Origin: Bacillota bacterium | GTDB lineage: Bacteria > Bacillota > Clostridia > Christensenellales > CAG-138 | Assembly (NCBI GenBank): GCA_023393045.1 | Contig: JAEWMV010000011.1 | Location: 1 to 13,466, forward strand | Reading direction: 5' to 3' | Length of the DNA stretch: 13,466 nt | Shown here: piece by piece, positions 1 to 6,620 of the stretch | How positions within the stretch are numbered: position 1 is the stretch's first letter | Layout: each line of letters opens with the position of its first letter | The notes under the pieces: model-generated | Databases searched by the model: none | What the model was told of the DNA's origin: nothing | The model's input: only the letters and a program-made list of their open reading frames with translations | Program-made: the position numbers and the translations under genes

Positions 1-1329
1 CCCGACAGCAAGGTGCGCATGCTGCTGCAGCTTGCCGATCAGGCGGAAATCGTCATCGCCATCAACGCGGCGGACATCGAAAAAAACAAGGTGCGCGGGG
101 ACATCGGCATCACCTATGATCTCGACGTGCTGCGCCTCATAGACGCATTTCGCGCGATAGGCCTTTACGTGGGCAGCGTGGTGCTCACGCAGTTCTGCAG
201 CCAGTCCGCCGCCATCGCCTTCCAGACGCGGCTCGAAGGCCTCGGCGTGCGCGTGTACCGCCACTATCCCATAGAGGGATATCCTTCCAACGTGGAGTTC
301 ATCGTCGGCCCGGACGGCTACGGAAAAAACGATTATATCGAAACCGACCACCCGCTCGTGGTGGTGACGGCGCCCGGCCCCGGCAGCGGCAAGATGGCCA
401 CCTGCCTTTCGCAGCTCTACCACGAGCATCGGCACGGCGTGGTCGCGGGCTATGCGAAGTTTGAGACCTTCCCCATATGGAACCTGCCGCTCAAGCACCC
501 CGTCAACATCGCCTACGAGGCGGCCACCGCCGACCTCAAGGACGTCAACCTCATAGACCCCTTCCATCTCGAAGCCTACGGCGAGACCACCGTCAATTAC
601 AACCGCGACGTGGAGGTGTTCCCCGTGCTCGCGGCGATTTTTACGGAAATCCACGGCCACTGCCCCTACAAGTCCCCCACGGACATGGGAGTCAACATGG
701 CGGGCCATTGCATCGTGGACGACGAAACCTGCCGCAGCGCCGCCAGGCAGGAGATCATCCGCCGCTATTATGCGGAGCGCTGCCTCACGCGGCAGGGCCT
801 GTCGGACGATTCCGGCGCGTACAAATGCAAGCTGCTCATGAATCAGGCGGGAGTCACAGAGGCGGACAGGCCCGTGGTCGCCCGCGCGCTCGCCAAGGCG
901 GAGGCGACAGATCAACCCGCCGCCGCGCTGGAACTGCCGGACGGTTCCATCGTAACGGGCAAGACCTCCCCGCTGCTCGGTGCATCCGCGGCGCTGCTCC
1001 TAAACGCCCTCAAGGCCCTCGGCGGCATACAGGACGATATGCACCTCATTTCCCCCATCATCATCGAGCCTATTCAGGATTTAAAGATACGCCACCTGGG
1101 CAACCACAATCCGCGGCTGCATTCGGACGAAATCCTCATCGCCCTTTCCATCTGCGCGGCGACGAACCCCACGGCGGACCTCGCCATGCGCCAGCTTCCC
1201 AAGCTGCGCGGCCTCGAGGCGCACTCCTCCGTCATACTCTCCTCCGTGGACAGCGCCACCTACAAAAAGCTCGGCATCAACCTCACCTGCGAACCGCAGT
1301 ATCAGTCAAAGAAGCTGTTCCACAAGTAG
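1..1329 (+). CDS. UPF0371/DUF1846 family protein, 5' end missing
   Basis: The reading frame is open from the first base (PDSKVRMLLQL...) to a TAG at 1327-1329, giving 442 residues. Family members I know are about 500 residues long, and a PDSK-R-MLLQL stretch sits near residue 55 in them, so about 55 N-terminal residues lie outside the window. Recognisable blocks are IVIAINAADIEKNKVRGD, GITYDLDVLRLIDAFRAIGL and the glycine-rich TAPGPGSGKMATCLSQLYHE (encoded near 367-425). The last block resembles a phosphate-binding loop. The family is widespread in Bacillota. Structures have been solved, but I know of no established reaction, so I assign none. The protein appears cytosolic, with no signal peptide or membrane segment in the visible part. 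The gene converges with the ABC-F gene, and its stop codon lies inside a GTAGGGGC repeat end. Family assignment is confident; function is unknown. Confidence 0.9.
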   Translation, partial: PDSKVRMLLQLADQAEIVIAINAADIEKNKVRGDIGITYDLDVLRLIDAFRAIGLYVGSVVLTQFCSQSAAIAFQTRLEGLGVRVYRHYPIEGYPSNVEFIVGPDGYGKNDYIETDHPLVVVTAPGPGSGKMATCLSQLYHEHRHGVVAGYAKFETFPIWNLPLKHPVNIAYEAATADLKDVNLIDPFHLEAYGETTVNYNRDVEVFPVLAAIFTEIHGHCPYKSPTDMGVNMAGHCIVDDETCRSAARQEIIRRYYAERCLTRQGLSDDSGAYKCKLLMNQAGVTEADRPVVARALAKAEATDQPAAALELPDGSIVTGKTSPLLGASAALLLNALKALGGIQDDMHLISPIIIEPIQDLKIRHLGNHNPRLHSDEILIALSICAATNPTADLAMRQLPKLRGLEAHSSVILSSVDSATYKKLGINLTCEPQYQSKKLFHK

Positions 1330-1352
1330 GGGCCGGTTCTATATCTGCCCGG
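1326..1352 (+). repeat. GTAGGGGC palindromic repeat, left copy
   Basis: This 27-bp unit begins GTAGGGGC and ends ATATCTGCCCGG. Without gaps it matches the reverse complement of 1549-1575 at 21 of 27 positions. Its GGGC/GCCC ends can pair as a short hairpin. The TAG stop codon of the upstream gene is bases 2-4 of the unit. Confidence 0.65.
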
Positions 1353-1354
1353 AG

Positions 1355-1377
1355 ATAGGGGCGATTCTGACAGCCGC
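1355..1377 (+). repeat. degraded third copy of the GTAGGGGC repeat
   Basis: The stretch starts ATAGGGGCG and ends GCCGC. It matches the first 23 bases of the right-hand copy (read on the minus strand) at about 16 positions, in tandem with the left copy. The match is weak enough that it could be chance in GC-rich DNA. Confidence 0.35.
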
Positions 1378-1391
1378 GGCTTAGTGTCCGA

Positions 1392-1423
1392 GGGCGTCTC
1401 CCGCCCGAGGGCCATATCGGCCC
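1392..1423. repeat. two adjacent GC-rich hairpins
   Basis: GGGCG (1392-1396) can pair with CGCCC (1402-1406) across a 5-nt loop. GGGCC (1409-1413) can pair with GGCCC (1419-1423) across the 5-nt loop ATATC. No T-run follows on either strand, so these are not classical terminators. They look like further parts of the repeat cluster filling this gap. Confidence 0.5.
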
Positions 1424-1437
1424 GCTTTAAGCATCGT

Positions 1438-1516
1438 CGGGGACGGTTCTGCTTGTTTGCAACGGGGAAAGAGACATTTACCTTTGTTGTACGGCAAACA
1501 AGCAGAACCGTCCCCG
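1438..1516. repeat. 22-bp perfect inverted repeat (REP/MITE-like)
   Basis: The arm at 1439-1460 (starting GGGGACGGTTCT, ending TTGTTTGC) is the exact reverse complement of 1494-1515. One more pair (C1438-G1516) extends it, and G1436-C1518 and C1435-G1519 also pair beyond a T-G step. The arms enclose 33 nt (1461-1493) with no ORF. From memory, GGGGACGGTTCT palindromes are common dispersed repeats in Clostridia and often lie near REP-associated (Y1/IS200-like) transposase genes; I could not check this. No transposase lies in the window. The unit could be a non-autonomous mobile element or a strong RNA hairpin between convergent genes. Confidence 0.75.
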
Positions 1517-1548
1517 GCGCATCGAAAGGACGAGCAGCAGTATTACCC

Positions 1549-1575
1549 GCGGGCGGATATTAAATCCGCCCCTAC
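1549..1575 (-). repeat. GTAGGGGC palindromic repeat, right copy
   Basis: Read on the minus strand, this unit starts GTAGGGGCGGAT and holds a perfect 8-bp stem: GGGCGGAT (1571-1564) pairs with ATCCGCCC (1558-1551) across a 5-nt loop. It is the inverted partner of 1326-1352. The TAG stop codon of the ABC-F gene (1574-1572) occupies the same place in the repeat as the stop codon of the opposing gene does in the left copy. Confidence 0.7.
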
Positions 1576-3041
1576 GAAAGCCCAATCACGCGCGTGGCGG
1601 CGTTATTTACAAAGGCGCGGTCGTGTTCGACAAAAAGCATGGCGGGCTGCCCTTCGCGGATGAGGGATTCAATCTGCATGCGCGAGAGGACGTCCACATA
1701 GTTCAAAGGCTCATCCCAAATATAAAGGTGCGCCCGCTCGCAGAGGCTTTTGGCCAGCAGCACCTTCTTCCTCTGCCCCGCCGAAAAAGAGCGCATGTCC
1801 TTTTCAAACTGCACGCGGGGGAAGTCGAGCTTTCGCAGTATCGTCAAAAACAGGCTCGCGTCCACGCCCTCGCGCGCGGCGTAGTCCATGAGGCCGCCCG
1901 CGAGGAAGGAGGTGTCCTGCGGCACATAGGAGAGCACGAGGCCGGAAGCCGTACGCACGACCCCCGCGTGCGGGATGTCTTCCCCTGCCACGAGCTTGAC
2001 GATGCTCGACTTGCCGCAGCCGTTCGCGCCCGTTAAGGCCACGCGCTCGCCCCTCTTCAACTCAAGGTTGAAGTTTGAAAAAACGTCGCGCCCGGGATAG
2101 GATACCGCGAGGTCGCGTATTTCAAGCAGCCTCTCGCTCCGGTGGGCAAGCGGGTGCACGGCGAGGTTCTCGTTGCGCTCGATGTTCTTCAACAGCTTGG
2201 ATTTTTCCTCAACGGCGTTTTGCCTGCGCTTCTCAATGGCCTTAGCGCGCTTCATCATCCGCGCGGACTGGTGGCCGATATAGCCCCTGTCCCCCGCGCC
2301 GGAGCCTATCTTGGTCGCCTCGATGGCGTCCGACCAGCCCGCGGTGCGCTTGACCGCATCCGCGAGATGGTGAATTTCGCCCATGAGCTTTTCGTTTTCG
2401 CCAAGCTCAAACGCGTCCTGCCGCTCTTTGTTCTCCCACCACTGCGAAAAGTTGCATTTTGTCACCGTGATATTCGCCTTGTTGATGGAGAGGATGTGAT
2501 CCACGCATCCGTCGAGGAAGGCGCGGTCGTGGCTGACGAGTATGAAGCCCTTCTTTGCATTGAGGTAGTCGCGCACGATGTCGCGCGCGCGCATGTCGAG
2601 GTGATTGGTCGGCTCGTCGATCAAAAGGAAGTTGTTCTCCTTCAAGAACAGCGCCGCGAGCAGCGCCTTGGTGCGCTCCCCGTGGCTCAGGGTTGAAAAC
2701 GGGCGGTAGAGCGCGCCCTCGTCCACGCCTAAGAGAGACAGCTCGCGCACGAGCTGCCACGGCGCGTGGTTAAAGCTGATTTCCTCGAGGATATCCACGG
2801 TGTCGCGCCCCATGTCGGGCACGTCGAAGGGAAAGTAATCGAACGAGACGGAGGCGGAAATCGACCCCATATATTCGTATTTGCCCAGCAGCAAATTGAG
2901 GAAGGTGGTTTTGCCGCGCCCGTTCCTGCCGGTGAAGCCCAGCTTCCAGTCCGTGTCTATCTGGAAGGAAACATGCTCGAAAATATTATCGTAGCTGCCA
3001 TCATAGCAGAAGGTGAGATCATTCACGCTGATCTGTGACAT
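1572..3041 (-). CDS. ABC-F ribosomal protection protein, Lsa-like
   Basis: This 489-residue protein has two ABC ATPase domains and no membrane segments, which is the ABC-F pattern. ATPase 1 has Walker A GRNGRGKT (38-45), signature LSHGE (118-122) and Walker B FLLIDEP (138-144). ATPase 2 has GANGCGKS (338-345), FSAGQ (419-423) and IWDEP (441-445). The charged linker at about 200-300 is the part that reaches into the ribosomal E/P site. The N-terminus (YDGSYDNIF...DTDWKLGF, then GRNGRGKTTFL) resembles Lsa proteins, which free ribosomes from lincosamides, pleuromutilins and streptogramin A. Drug range here is inferred, not shown. I chose the ATG at 3041 because AAAGGGGG lies 10 nt upstream; a TTG six bases earlier is only 4 nt from it. 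The gene is single, with its own promoter and a leader. A non-resistance ABC-F role remains possible. Confidence 0.9.
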   Translation of the reverse strand: MSQISVNDLTFCYDGSYDNIFEHVSFQIDTDWKLGFTGRNGRGKTTFLNLLLGKYEYMGSISASVSFDYFPFDVPDMGRDTVDILEEISFNHAPWQLVRELSLLGVDEGALYRPFSTLSHGERTKALLAALFLKENNFLLIDEPTNHLDMRARDIVRDYLNAKKGFILVSHDRAFLDGCVDHILSINKANITVTKCNFSQWWENKERQDAFELGENEKLMGEIHHLADAVKRTAGWSDAIEATKIGSGAGDRGYIGHQSARMMKRAKAIEKRRQNAVEEKSKLLKNIERNENLAVHPLAHRSERLLEIRDLAVSYPGRDVFSNFNLELKRGERVALTGANGCGKSSIVKLVAGEDIPHAGVVRTASGLVLSYVPQDTSFLAGGLMDYAAREGVDASLFLTILRKLDFPRVQFEKDMRSFSAGQRKKVLLAKSLCERAHLYIWDEPLNYVDVLSRMQIESLIREGQPAMLFVEHDRAFVNNAATRVIGLS

Positions 3042-3097
3042 AAACAAAAGACCCCCTTTGGGCTGACAGGTTTGCGCACGACTGAAACGGCAAGCAT

Positions 3098-3119
3098 GAG
3101 CACGGCAGTATCCGTACTC
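3098..3119 (-). other. stem-loop in the ABC-F leader
   Basis: On the minus strand GAGTACGG (3119-3112) pairs with CCGTGCTC (3105-3098) through 8 bp including one G-U pair, across a 6-nt loop. It lies between the uORF and the ABC-F start. It could be a pausing or antitermination hairpin. No T-run follows, so it is not itself a terminator. Confidence 0.45.
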
Positions 3120-3140
3120 CTTCGCCGAAACGACAGCCGC

Positions 3141-3152
3141 TTAGTTGCGCAT
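3141..3152 (-). CDS. three-codon leader uORF (Met-Arg-Asn-stop)
   Basis: ATG CGC AAC TAA reads at 3152-3141 on the minus strand. A good ribosome binding site, GGGAG (3165-3161), lies 8 nt upstream of the ATG. It starts about 27 nt after the predicted transcript start and ends about 100 nt before the ABC-F ATG. Very short uORFs that sense drug-stalled ribosomes are known in leaders of ABC-F genes, so a sensing role is reasonable. With only three codons, chance cannot be excluded. Confidence 0.5.
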   Translation of the reverse strand: MRN

Positions 3153-3183
3153 TCCCCGTTCTCCCTTCGTCGGTCTTTTTTTA

Positions 3184-3212
3184 ATTATAGCACGGCAAAA
3201 TTGAATTGTCCA
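3184..3212 (-). promoter_or_regulatory. SigA-type promoter of the ABC-F gene
   Basis: On the minus strand, TGGACA (3212-3207) is the -35 box with one mismatch to consensus. A 17-nt spacer leads to a perfect TATAAT -10 box (3189-3184). A run of seven A residues follows. Such a strong promoter fits control after initiation, by the leader. Confidence 0.8.
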
Positions 3213-3226
3213 TTTCACAATTCGTT

Positions 3227-3250
3227 CATACTGGGATTACAGTAAGTATG
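3227..3250. promoter_or_regulatory. overlapping inverted repeats upstream of clpB
   Basis: CATACT (3227-3232) is the inverse of AGTATG (3245-3250), and inside it TACTG (3229-3233) is the inverse of CAGTA (3240-3244). They end at the base before the proposed clpB -35 box, in the gap between the two divergent promoters. The position would suit a regulator, but the arms are short. Confidence 0.3.
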
Positions 3251-3278
3251 TTGCGAAAAAGCGGCGCGGTGGTAAAAT
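3251..3278 (+). promoter_or_regulatory. probable clpB promoter
   Basis: TTGCGA (3251-3256) and TAAAAT (3273-3278) are separated by 16 nt. The -35 box matches TTGACA at 4 of 6 bases and the -10 box matches TATAAT at 5 of 6. A transcript would start near 3285, about 40 nt before the ATG. Confidence 0.5.
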
Positions 3279-3291
3279 AAACCTAGCAAAA

Positions 3292-3311
3292 ATGAGAACA
3301 TAGGTTCTCAT
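3292..3311. promoter_or_regulatory. inverted repeat (possible operator) in clpB 5' region
   Basis: ATGAGAAC (3292-3299) and GTTCTCAT (3304-3311) are exact inverse copies across ATAG. The repeat starts just downstream of the proposed transcript start and ends 2 nt before the ribosome binding site GGGAGG (3314-3319), a repressor-like or RNA-hairpin position. AACCTA (3280-3285) can instead pair with TAGGTT (3301-3306), so two exclusive RNA folds exist. I found no CIRCE element and no CtsR heptad repeat here. Confidence 0.5.
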
Positions 3312-3326
3312 GCGGGAGGTAAGGAT

Positions 3327-5918
3327 ATGAACGCAAACAAACTGACGCAACGCTCTTTGGAGGCCATCCAGGGCGCGCAGAGCATAGCGGTGGAACACGA
3401 AAACCAGCAGGTGGATCAGGAGCATCTGCTGCTTGCCCTGCTTGCGCAGGAAGATTCGCTCGCCGCGGGCCTTCTCATGCGCATGGGCACGGACGCCGCC
3501 GCGTTTGAACAAGCCGCGCGCGAGGCGGTGGAACGCTTGCCCCGCGTGACGGGCACGGGCCGCGAGGCGGACAAAATCTATGTGACGCCGCAGCTCGACC
3601 GCGCCCTCAACGAGGCCGAAAAGCAGGCCGCGCGCATGAAGGATGAATATACGAGCGTGGAGCACCTTTTCCTCGGCCTGATCGAGGCGCCCAACGACGC
3701 AGTAAAAAAGCTGTTCCGCCAATATAAGGTGGAGCGCAACGGCTATCTCGCGGCGCTCGAGGAGGTGCGCGGCGGCGCGCGCGTGACGAGCGATACGCCC
3801 GAGGGCACCTACGACGCGCTGGGCAAATATGCGCAGGACCTGGTTGAACTCGCCAGAAAGCAAAAGCTCGACCCCGTCATCGGGCGGGACGACGAGGTGC
3901 GAAACGTGATACGCATCCTCTCGCGCAAAACCAAGAACAACCCCGTGCTTATCGGCGAGCCGGGCGTGGGCAAAACGGCCATCGCGGAAGGGCTTGCGCA
4001 GCGCATCGTGCGCGGGGACGTGCCAAGCTCCCTCAAGGAGCGCAAGATATTCTCCCTCGACATGGGCGCGCTCATCGCGGGCGCGAAGTTCCGCGGGGAG
4101 TTTGAGGAGAGGCTGAAGGCCGTTTTAAACGAGGTCAAGCGCAGCGAGGGGCGCATCATCCTCTTTATCGACGAGCTGCACAACATCGTGGGCGCGGGCC
4201 GCACCGAAGGCAGCATGGACGCGGGCAACCTGTTAAAGCCCATGCTCGCGCGCGGCGAGCTGCATTGCATCGGCGCGACCACGCTTGACGAATACAGGAA
4301 GTATATCGAAAAGGACGCCGCGCTCTCAAGGCGCTTCCAGCCCGTGATGGTTGACGAACCTTCGGTGGAGGACACCATATCCATACTGCGCGGCTTGAAG
4401 GAGCGCTACGAGGTGTTCCACGGCGTGAAAATCAACGACAACGCGCTCATCGCCGCGGCCACGCTCTCCCACAGGTACATTTCCGACCGCTTTTTGCCGG
4501 ATAAGGCCATCGACCTCGTGGACGAGGCGTGCGCGCTGATTCGCACGGAAATGGACTCCATGCCCACGGAGCTCGACGAAATGAGCCGCCACATCATGCA
4601 GCTTGAGATCGAGGAGGCCGCGCTGACCAAGGAGATCGACAAGCTCTCCCAGGAGCATTTGAGCGAAATAAGGAAGAACCTCGCAGAAAAGCGCGAGAAG
4701 TTTGGCGTATTGAAGGCCAGATGGGAAACCGAGAAGGACGCTATCAAGGGCGTGCAGAGCGTGCGCGAGGAGTTGGAGAAGCTCAACGCCGAAATGGAGA
4801 AGGCCGAGCGCGAGTACGACCTCAACAAGGCCGCGGAATTGAAGTACGGCAGAATCCCGAAGCTGCGCGCGGAGCTGGAAAAGGCGGAAAAGAGCAGCGA
4901 GGAGGGGCGCGCGAGCGGACTGCTGCGCGACCGCGTGACGGAGGAGGAAATCGCCCGCATCGTGGCGCGCTGGACGGGCATCCCCGTATCCAAGCTCATG
5001 GAGGGCGAGCGCGAAAAGCTTTTGAACCTTGAAGCTATACTCCACAAGCGCGTCATCGGGCAGGACGAAGCGGTGAAAACCGTGTCCGATGCGATACTGC
5101 GCACCCGCGCGGGCCTGAAGGACCCGAAGAAGCCAATCGGCAGCTTCCTCTTCCTCGGCCCCACGGGCGTGGGCAAGACGGAGCTCGCCAAAGCGCTCGC
5201 GCAGGCGCTCTTTGACGACGAAAACAACCTCGTGCGCATCGACATGAGCGAGTATATGGAAAAACACACGGTTTCCCGTCTCATCGGCGCGCCTCCGGGC
5301 TATGTGGGCTATGACGAGGGCGGCCAACTGACCGAGGCCGTGCGCCGCAAGCCGTATTGCGTGGTGCTCTTCGACGAGGTGGAGAAGGCCCATCCGGACG
5401 TGTTCAACGTGCTGCTGCAGGTTTTGGACGACGGCAGGCTCACCGACGCGCAGGGGCGCACGGTGGACTTTAAAAACACCGTCATCGTCATGACGAGCAA
5501 CCTCGGCAGCAGCTTTATCCTCGAGGGCATCGAGAACGGGCGCATCGGCGACGCGGCGCGCGCGCAGGTGGAAATGATGCTCAAGCAGAGCTTCCGCCCC
5601 GAGTTCCTCAACCGCATCGACGACATCGTCTTCTACAAGCCGCTCGAGCGGGAGGAGATCTATCGCATTACCGAATTGATGCTCGAAGAGATACGCGCGC
5701 GCCTCAACGAAAAGCGCCTCGGCGTAACGCTCACAGAAGAGGCCAAGCGTTATATCGCCGACACGGGTTACGACCCGCTCTATGGCGCAAGGCCACTCAA
5801 GCGGCTTTTGCAGAGCAAGCTTGAAACGCTGCTCGCCCGCCGCATCATCGAAGCCGATCCCGAGCCGGACACGGTGTTCAGCGTGGATTACGACGGGGAG
5901 TCGCTCGTCATCAGGTAA
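3327..5918 (+). CDS. clpB: ATP-dependent disaggregase ClpB (Hsp100)
   Basis: This 863-residue protein has the full ClpB plan and normal length. The N-terminal Clp repeat domain is at about 1-150. AAA+ domain 1 has Walker A GEPGVGKT (210-217), pore loop KFRGEFE (254-260), Walker B ILFIDE (278-283) and sensor GATT (316-319). The coiled-coil middle domain spans about 410-530 (LEIEEAALTKEIDKLS...). AAA+ domain 2 has GPTGVGKT (611-618), pore motif GYVGY (658-662), LFDE (681-684) and sensor-2 GAR (820-822). I see no IGF/L ClpP-docking loop, and the long middle domain separates it from ClpA and ClpC. ClpB threads aggregated proteins through its hexameric pore, working with DnaK in the cytosol. The start is set by GGGAGG 7 nt upstream of the ATG. 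It is monocistronic, with its own promoter and terminator. Confidence 0.97.
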   Translation: MNANKLTQRSLEAIQGAQSIAVEHENQQVDQEHLLLALLAQEDSLAAGLLMRMGTDAAAFEQAAREAVERLPRVTGTGREADKIYVTPQLDRALNEAEKQAARMKDEYTSVEHLFLGLIEAPNDAVKKLFRQYKVERNGYLAALEEVRGGARVTSDTPEGTYDALGKYAQDLVELARKQKLDPVIGRDDEVRNVIRILSRKTKNNPVLIGEPGVGKTAIAEGLAQRIVRGDVPSSLKERKIFSLDMGALIAGAKFRGEFEERLKAVLNEVKRSEGRIILFIDELHNIVGAGRTEGSMDAGNLLKPMLARGELHCIGATTLDEYRKYIEKDAALSRRFQPVMVDEPSVEDTISILRGLKERYEVFHGVKINDNALIAAATLSHRYISDRFLPDKAIDLVDEACALIRTEMDSMPTELDEMSRHIMQLEIEEAALTKEIDKLSQEHLSEIRKNLAEKREKFGVLKARWETEKDAIKGVQSVREELEKLNAEMEKAEREYDLNKAAELKYGRIPKLRAELEKAEKSSEEGRASGLLRDRVTEEEIARIVARWTGIPVSKLMEGEREKLLNLEAILHKRVIGQDEAVKTVSDAILRTRAGLKDPKKPIGSFLFLGPTGVGKTELAKALAQALFDDENNLVRIDMSEYMEKHTVSRLIGAPPGYVGYDEGGQLTEAVRRKPYCVVLFDEVEKAHPDVFNVLLQVLDDGRLTDAQGRTVDFKNTVIVMTSNLGSSFILEGIENGRIGDAARAQVEMMLKQSFRPEFLNRIDDIVFYKPLEREEIYRITELMLEEIRARLNEKRLGVTLTEEAKRYIADTGYDPLYGARPLKRLLQSKLETLLARRIIEADPEPDTVFSVDYDGESLVIR

Positions 5919-5936
5919 ACACAGAACCTTTCTTTA

Positions 5937-5973
5937 CAGGGCTTCCCCGGAATGACCGGGGAAGCCCTGTTTT
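5937..5973 (+). terminator. intrinsic terminator of clpB
   Basis: A perfect 14-bp stem, CAGGGCTTCCCCGG (5937-5950) with CCGGGGAAGCCCTG (5956-5969), has the 5-nt loop AATGA and is followed by TTTT. It begins 18 nt after the clpB stop codon. Confidence 0.92.
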
Positions 5974-6013
5974 GGCATATCGTAAAATATTTCATTTATT
6001 TTATTAATTATAC

Positions 6014-6042
6014 TTGACATTATGTCTTGTGCGCGATATAGT
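6014..6042 (+). promoter_or_regulatory. promoter with palindromic -35 region
   Basis: A perfect -35 box TTGACA (6014-6019) is followed by a 17-nt spacer and TATAGT (6037-6042, 5 of 6). The palindrome GACAT-T-ATGTC (6016-6026) overlaps the -35 box, a usual place for a repressor site. The Xre-type regulator encoded second in this operon is the natural candidate to bind it (inference). Confidence 0.75.
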
Positions 6043-6072
6043 GATGGCGAAAGAAGAAAGGATGTGAATTCA

Positions 6073-6603
6073 ATGAATGTAAGTTCCGCATATCTCATCG
6101 GCCTCATCGCGGGGCTGGTGGCGGTGGCCGCTGCATTCACCATAATGGGTTTGAAAAAAGACCGCAGCGCGCCGCAAAGGTATGACGAGCGGCAAACCCT
6201 CGCCCGCCTCAAGGCCTACCGCGCAGCGTTCTTTACGCTCATTGCGTACCTTCTCATCAACGAGCTTGTCAAAAGCCTTCTCGACATGCGCTGGGGGGAG
6301 GCGTTTGTGGAGCCGTTCATCGGCATCTGCGCCGCGCTGACGTTGTTCGTAATACTCTGCGTGTTCTCGGACGCGTACTTCGCGCTCAACGAGAAGCGCC
6401 CGTTCTATATGAGGCTCTTTGCCGCCGCCATCGTGGTCAATGCCGTGCCCATCGTGATGAACATCGCGGACGGCGAAGGCTTCACGACCAACGGCCTCGT
6501 CAACTTCCATGCGATGAACATCGTGATACTCGTGATGTTCGCGCTGATAATCGCCTCCCTCGCCGTTAAGGCCGCGCTGGACCGCCGCGCCAAGGCGGAG
6601 TGA
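6073..6603 (+). CDS. five-helix membrane protein of unknown function
   Basis: The 176-residue protein has about five hydrophobic segments at roughly 5-26, 50-68, 81-103, 113-131 and 147-166, so it should be an integral inner-membrane protein. Between helices 1 and 2 lies a basic cytosolic loop with RYDERQ (36-41). A DERQ motif at this place recurs in small uncharacterised Bacillota membrane proteins encoded next to Xre regulators; I do not assign a named family. I chose the ATG at 6073 because AAAGGA (6057-6062) lies 10 nt upstream; an in-frame ATG at 6022 falls inside the promoter. The next gene starts 17 nt after the stop, so the two form an operon. It may sense a membrane signal or be the target of the regulator, but the sequence shows neither. 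Confidence 0.8.
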   Translation: MNVSSAYLIGLIAGLVAVAAAFTIMGLKKDRSAPQRYDERQTLARLKAYRAAFFTLIAYLLINELVKSLLDMRWGEAFVEPFIGICAALTLFVILCVFSDAYFALNEKRPFYMRLFAAAIVVNAVPIVMNIADGEGFTTNGLVNFHAMNIVILVMFALIIASLAVKAALDRRAKAE

Positions 6604-6620
6604 GCCGGGAGGGTGAAGGG

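Larger units (their letters stand above)
3046..3179 (-). promoter_or_regulatory. ABC-F leader RNA with distal complementary ends
   Basis: The transcript start is expected near 3178-3182, which leaves a leader of about 135 nt. Its 5' end AAAAGACC (3179-3172) is the exact complement of GGTCTTTT (3053-3046), which touches the end of the AAAGGGGG ribosome binding site. The long-range pairing could mask translation or form an attenuator with the U-rich tail TCTTTTGTTT. GGCTG near the uORF and CAGCC just before the binding site could extend it. Regulation is inferred from complementarity and from known leader control of ABC-F genes. Confidence 0.45.

Noticed and set aside
477..1358. A +3 frame overlapping the UPF0371 gene
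   Set aside because: Its product is Pro/Arg/His-rich with no recognisable motif, and the overlapping frame matches a known family along its whole length.
1457..1663. A 68-codon frame across the repeat cluster and the end of the ABC-F gene
   Set aside because: It runs through the inverted repeat and antisense to ABC-F codons, with no ribosome binding site and a composition typical of a translated repeat.
3042..3183. A classical intrinsic terminator in the ABC-F leader
   Set aside because: The U-rich tail TCTTTTGTTT exists, but the minus-strand leader has no CCCCC run close before GGGGG. Only the distant GACC and a weak CCC-AAA-GGG could pair, so I call a possible fold, not a terminator.
3213..3326. 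CIRCE (TTAGCACTC-N9-GAGTGCTAA) or CtsR heptads upstream of clpB
   Set aside because: Neither pattern, even allowing a few mismatches by eye, is present on either strand.
4326..5393. Long antisense frames inside clpB
   Set aside because: The clpB frame is unambiguous from end to end. The antisense translations show no domain and are typical frame shadows.
6022..6072. A longer start (ATG 6022) for the membrane protein
   Set aside because: The ATG lies between the -35 and -10 boxes of the promoter and has no ribosome binding site.
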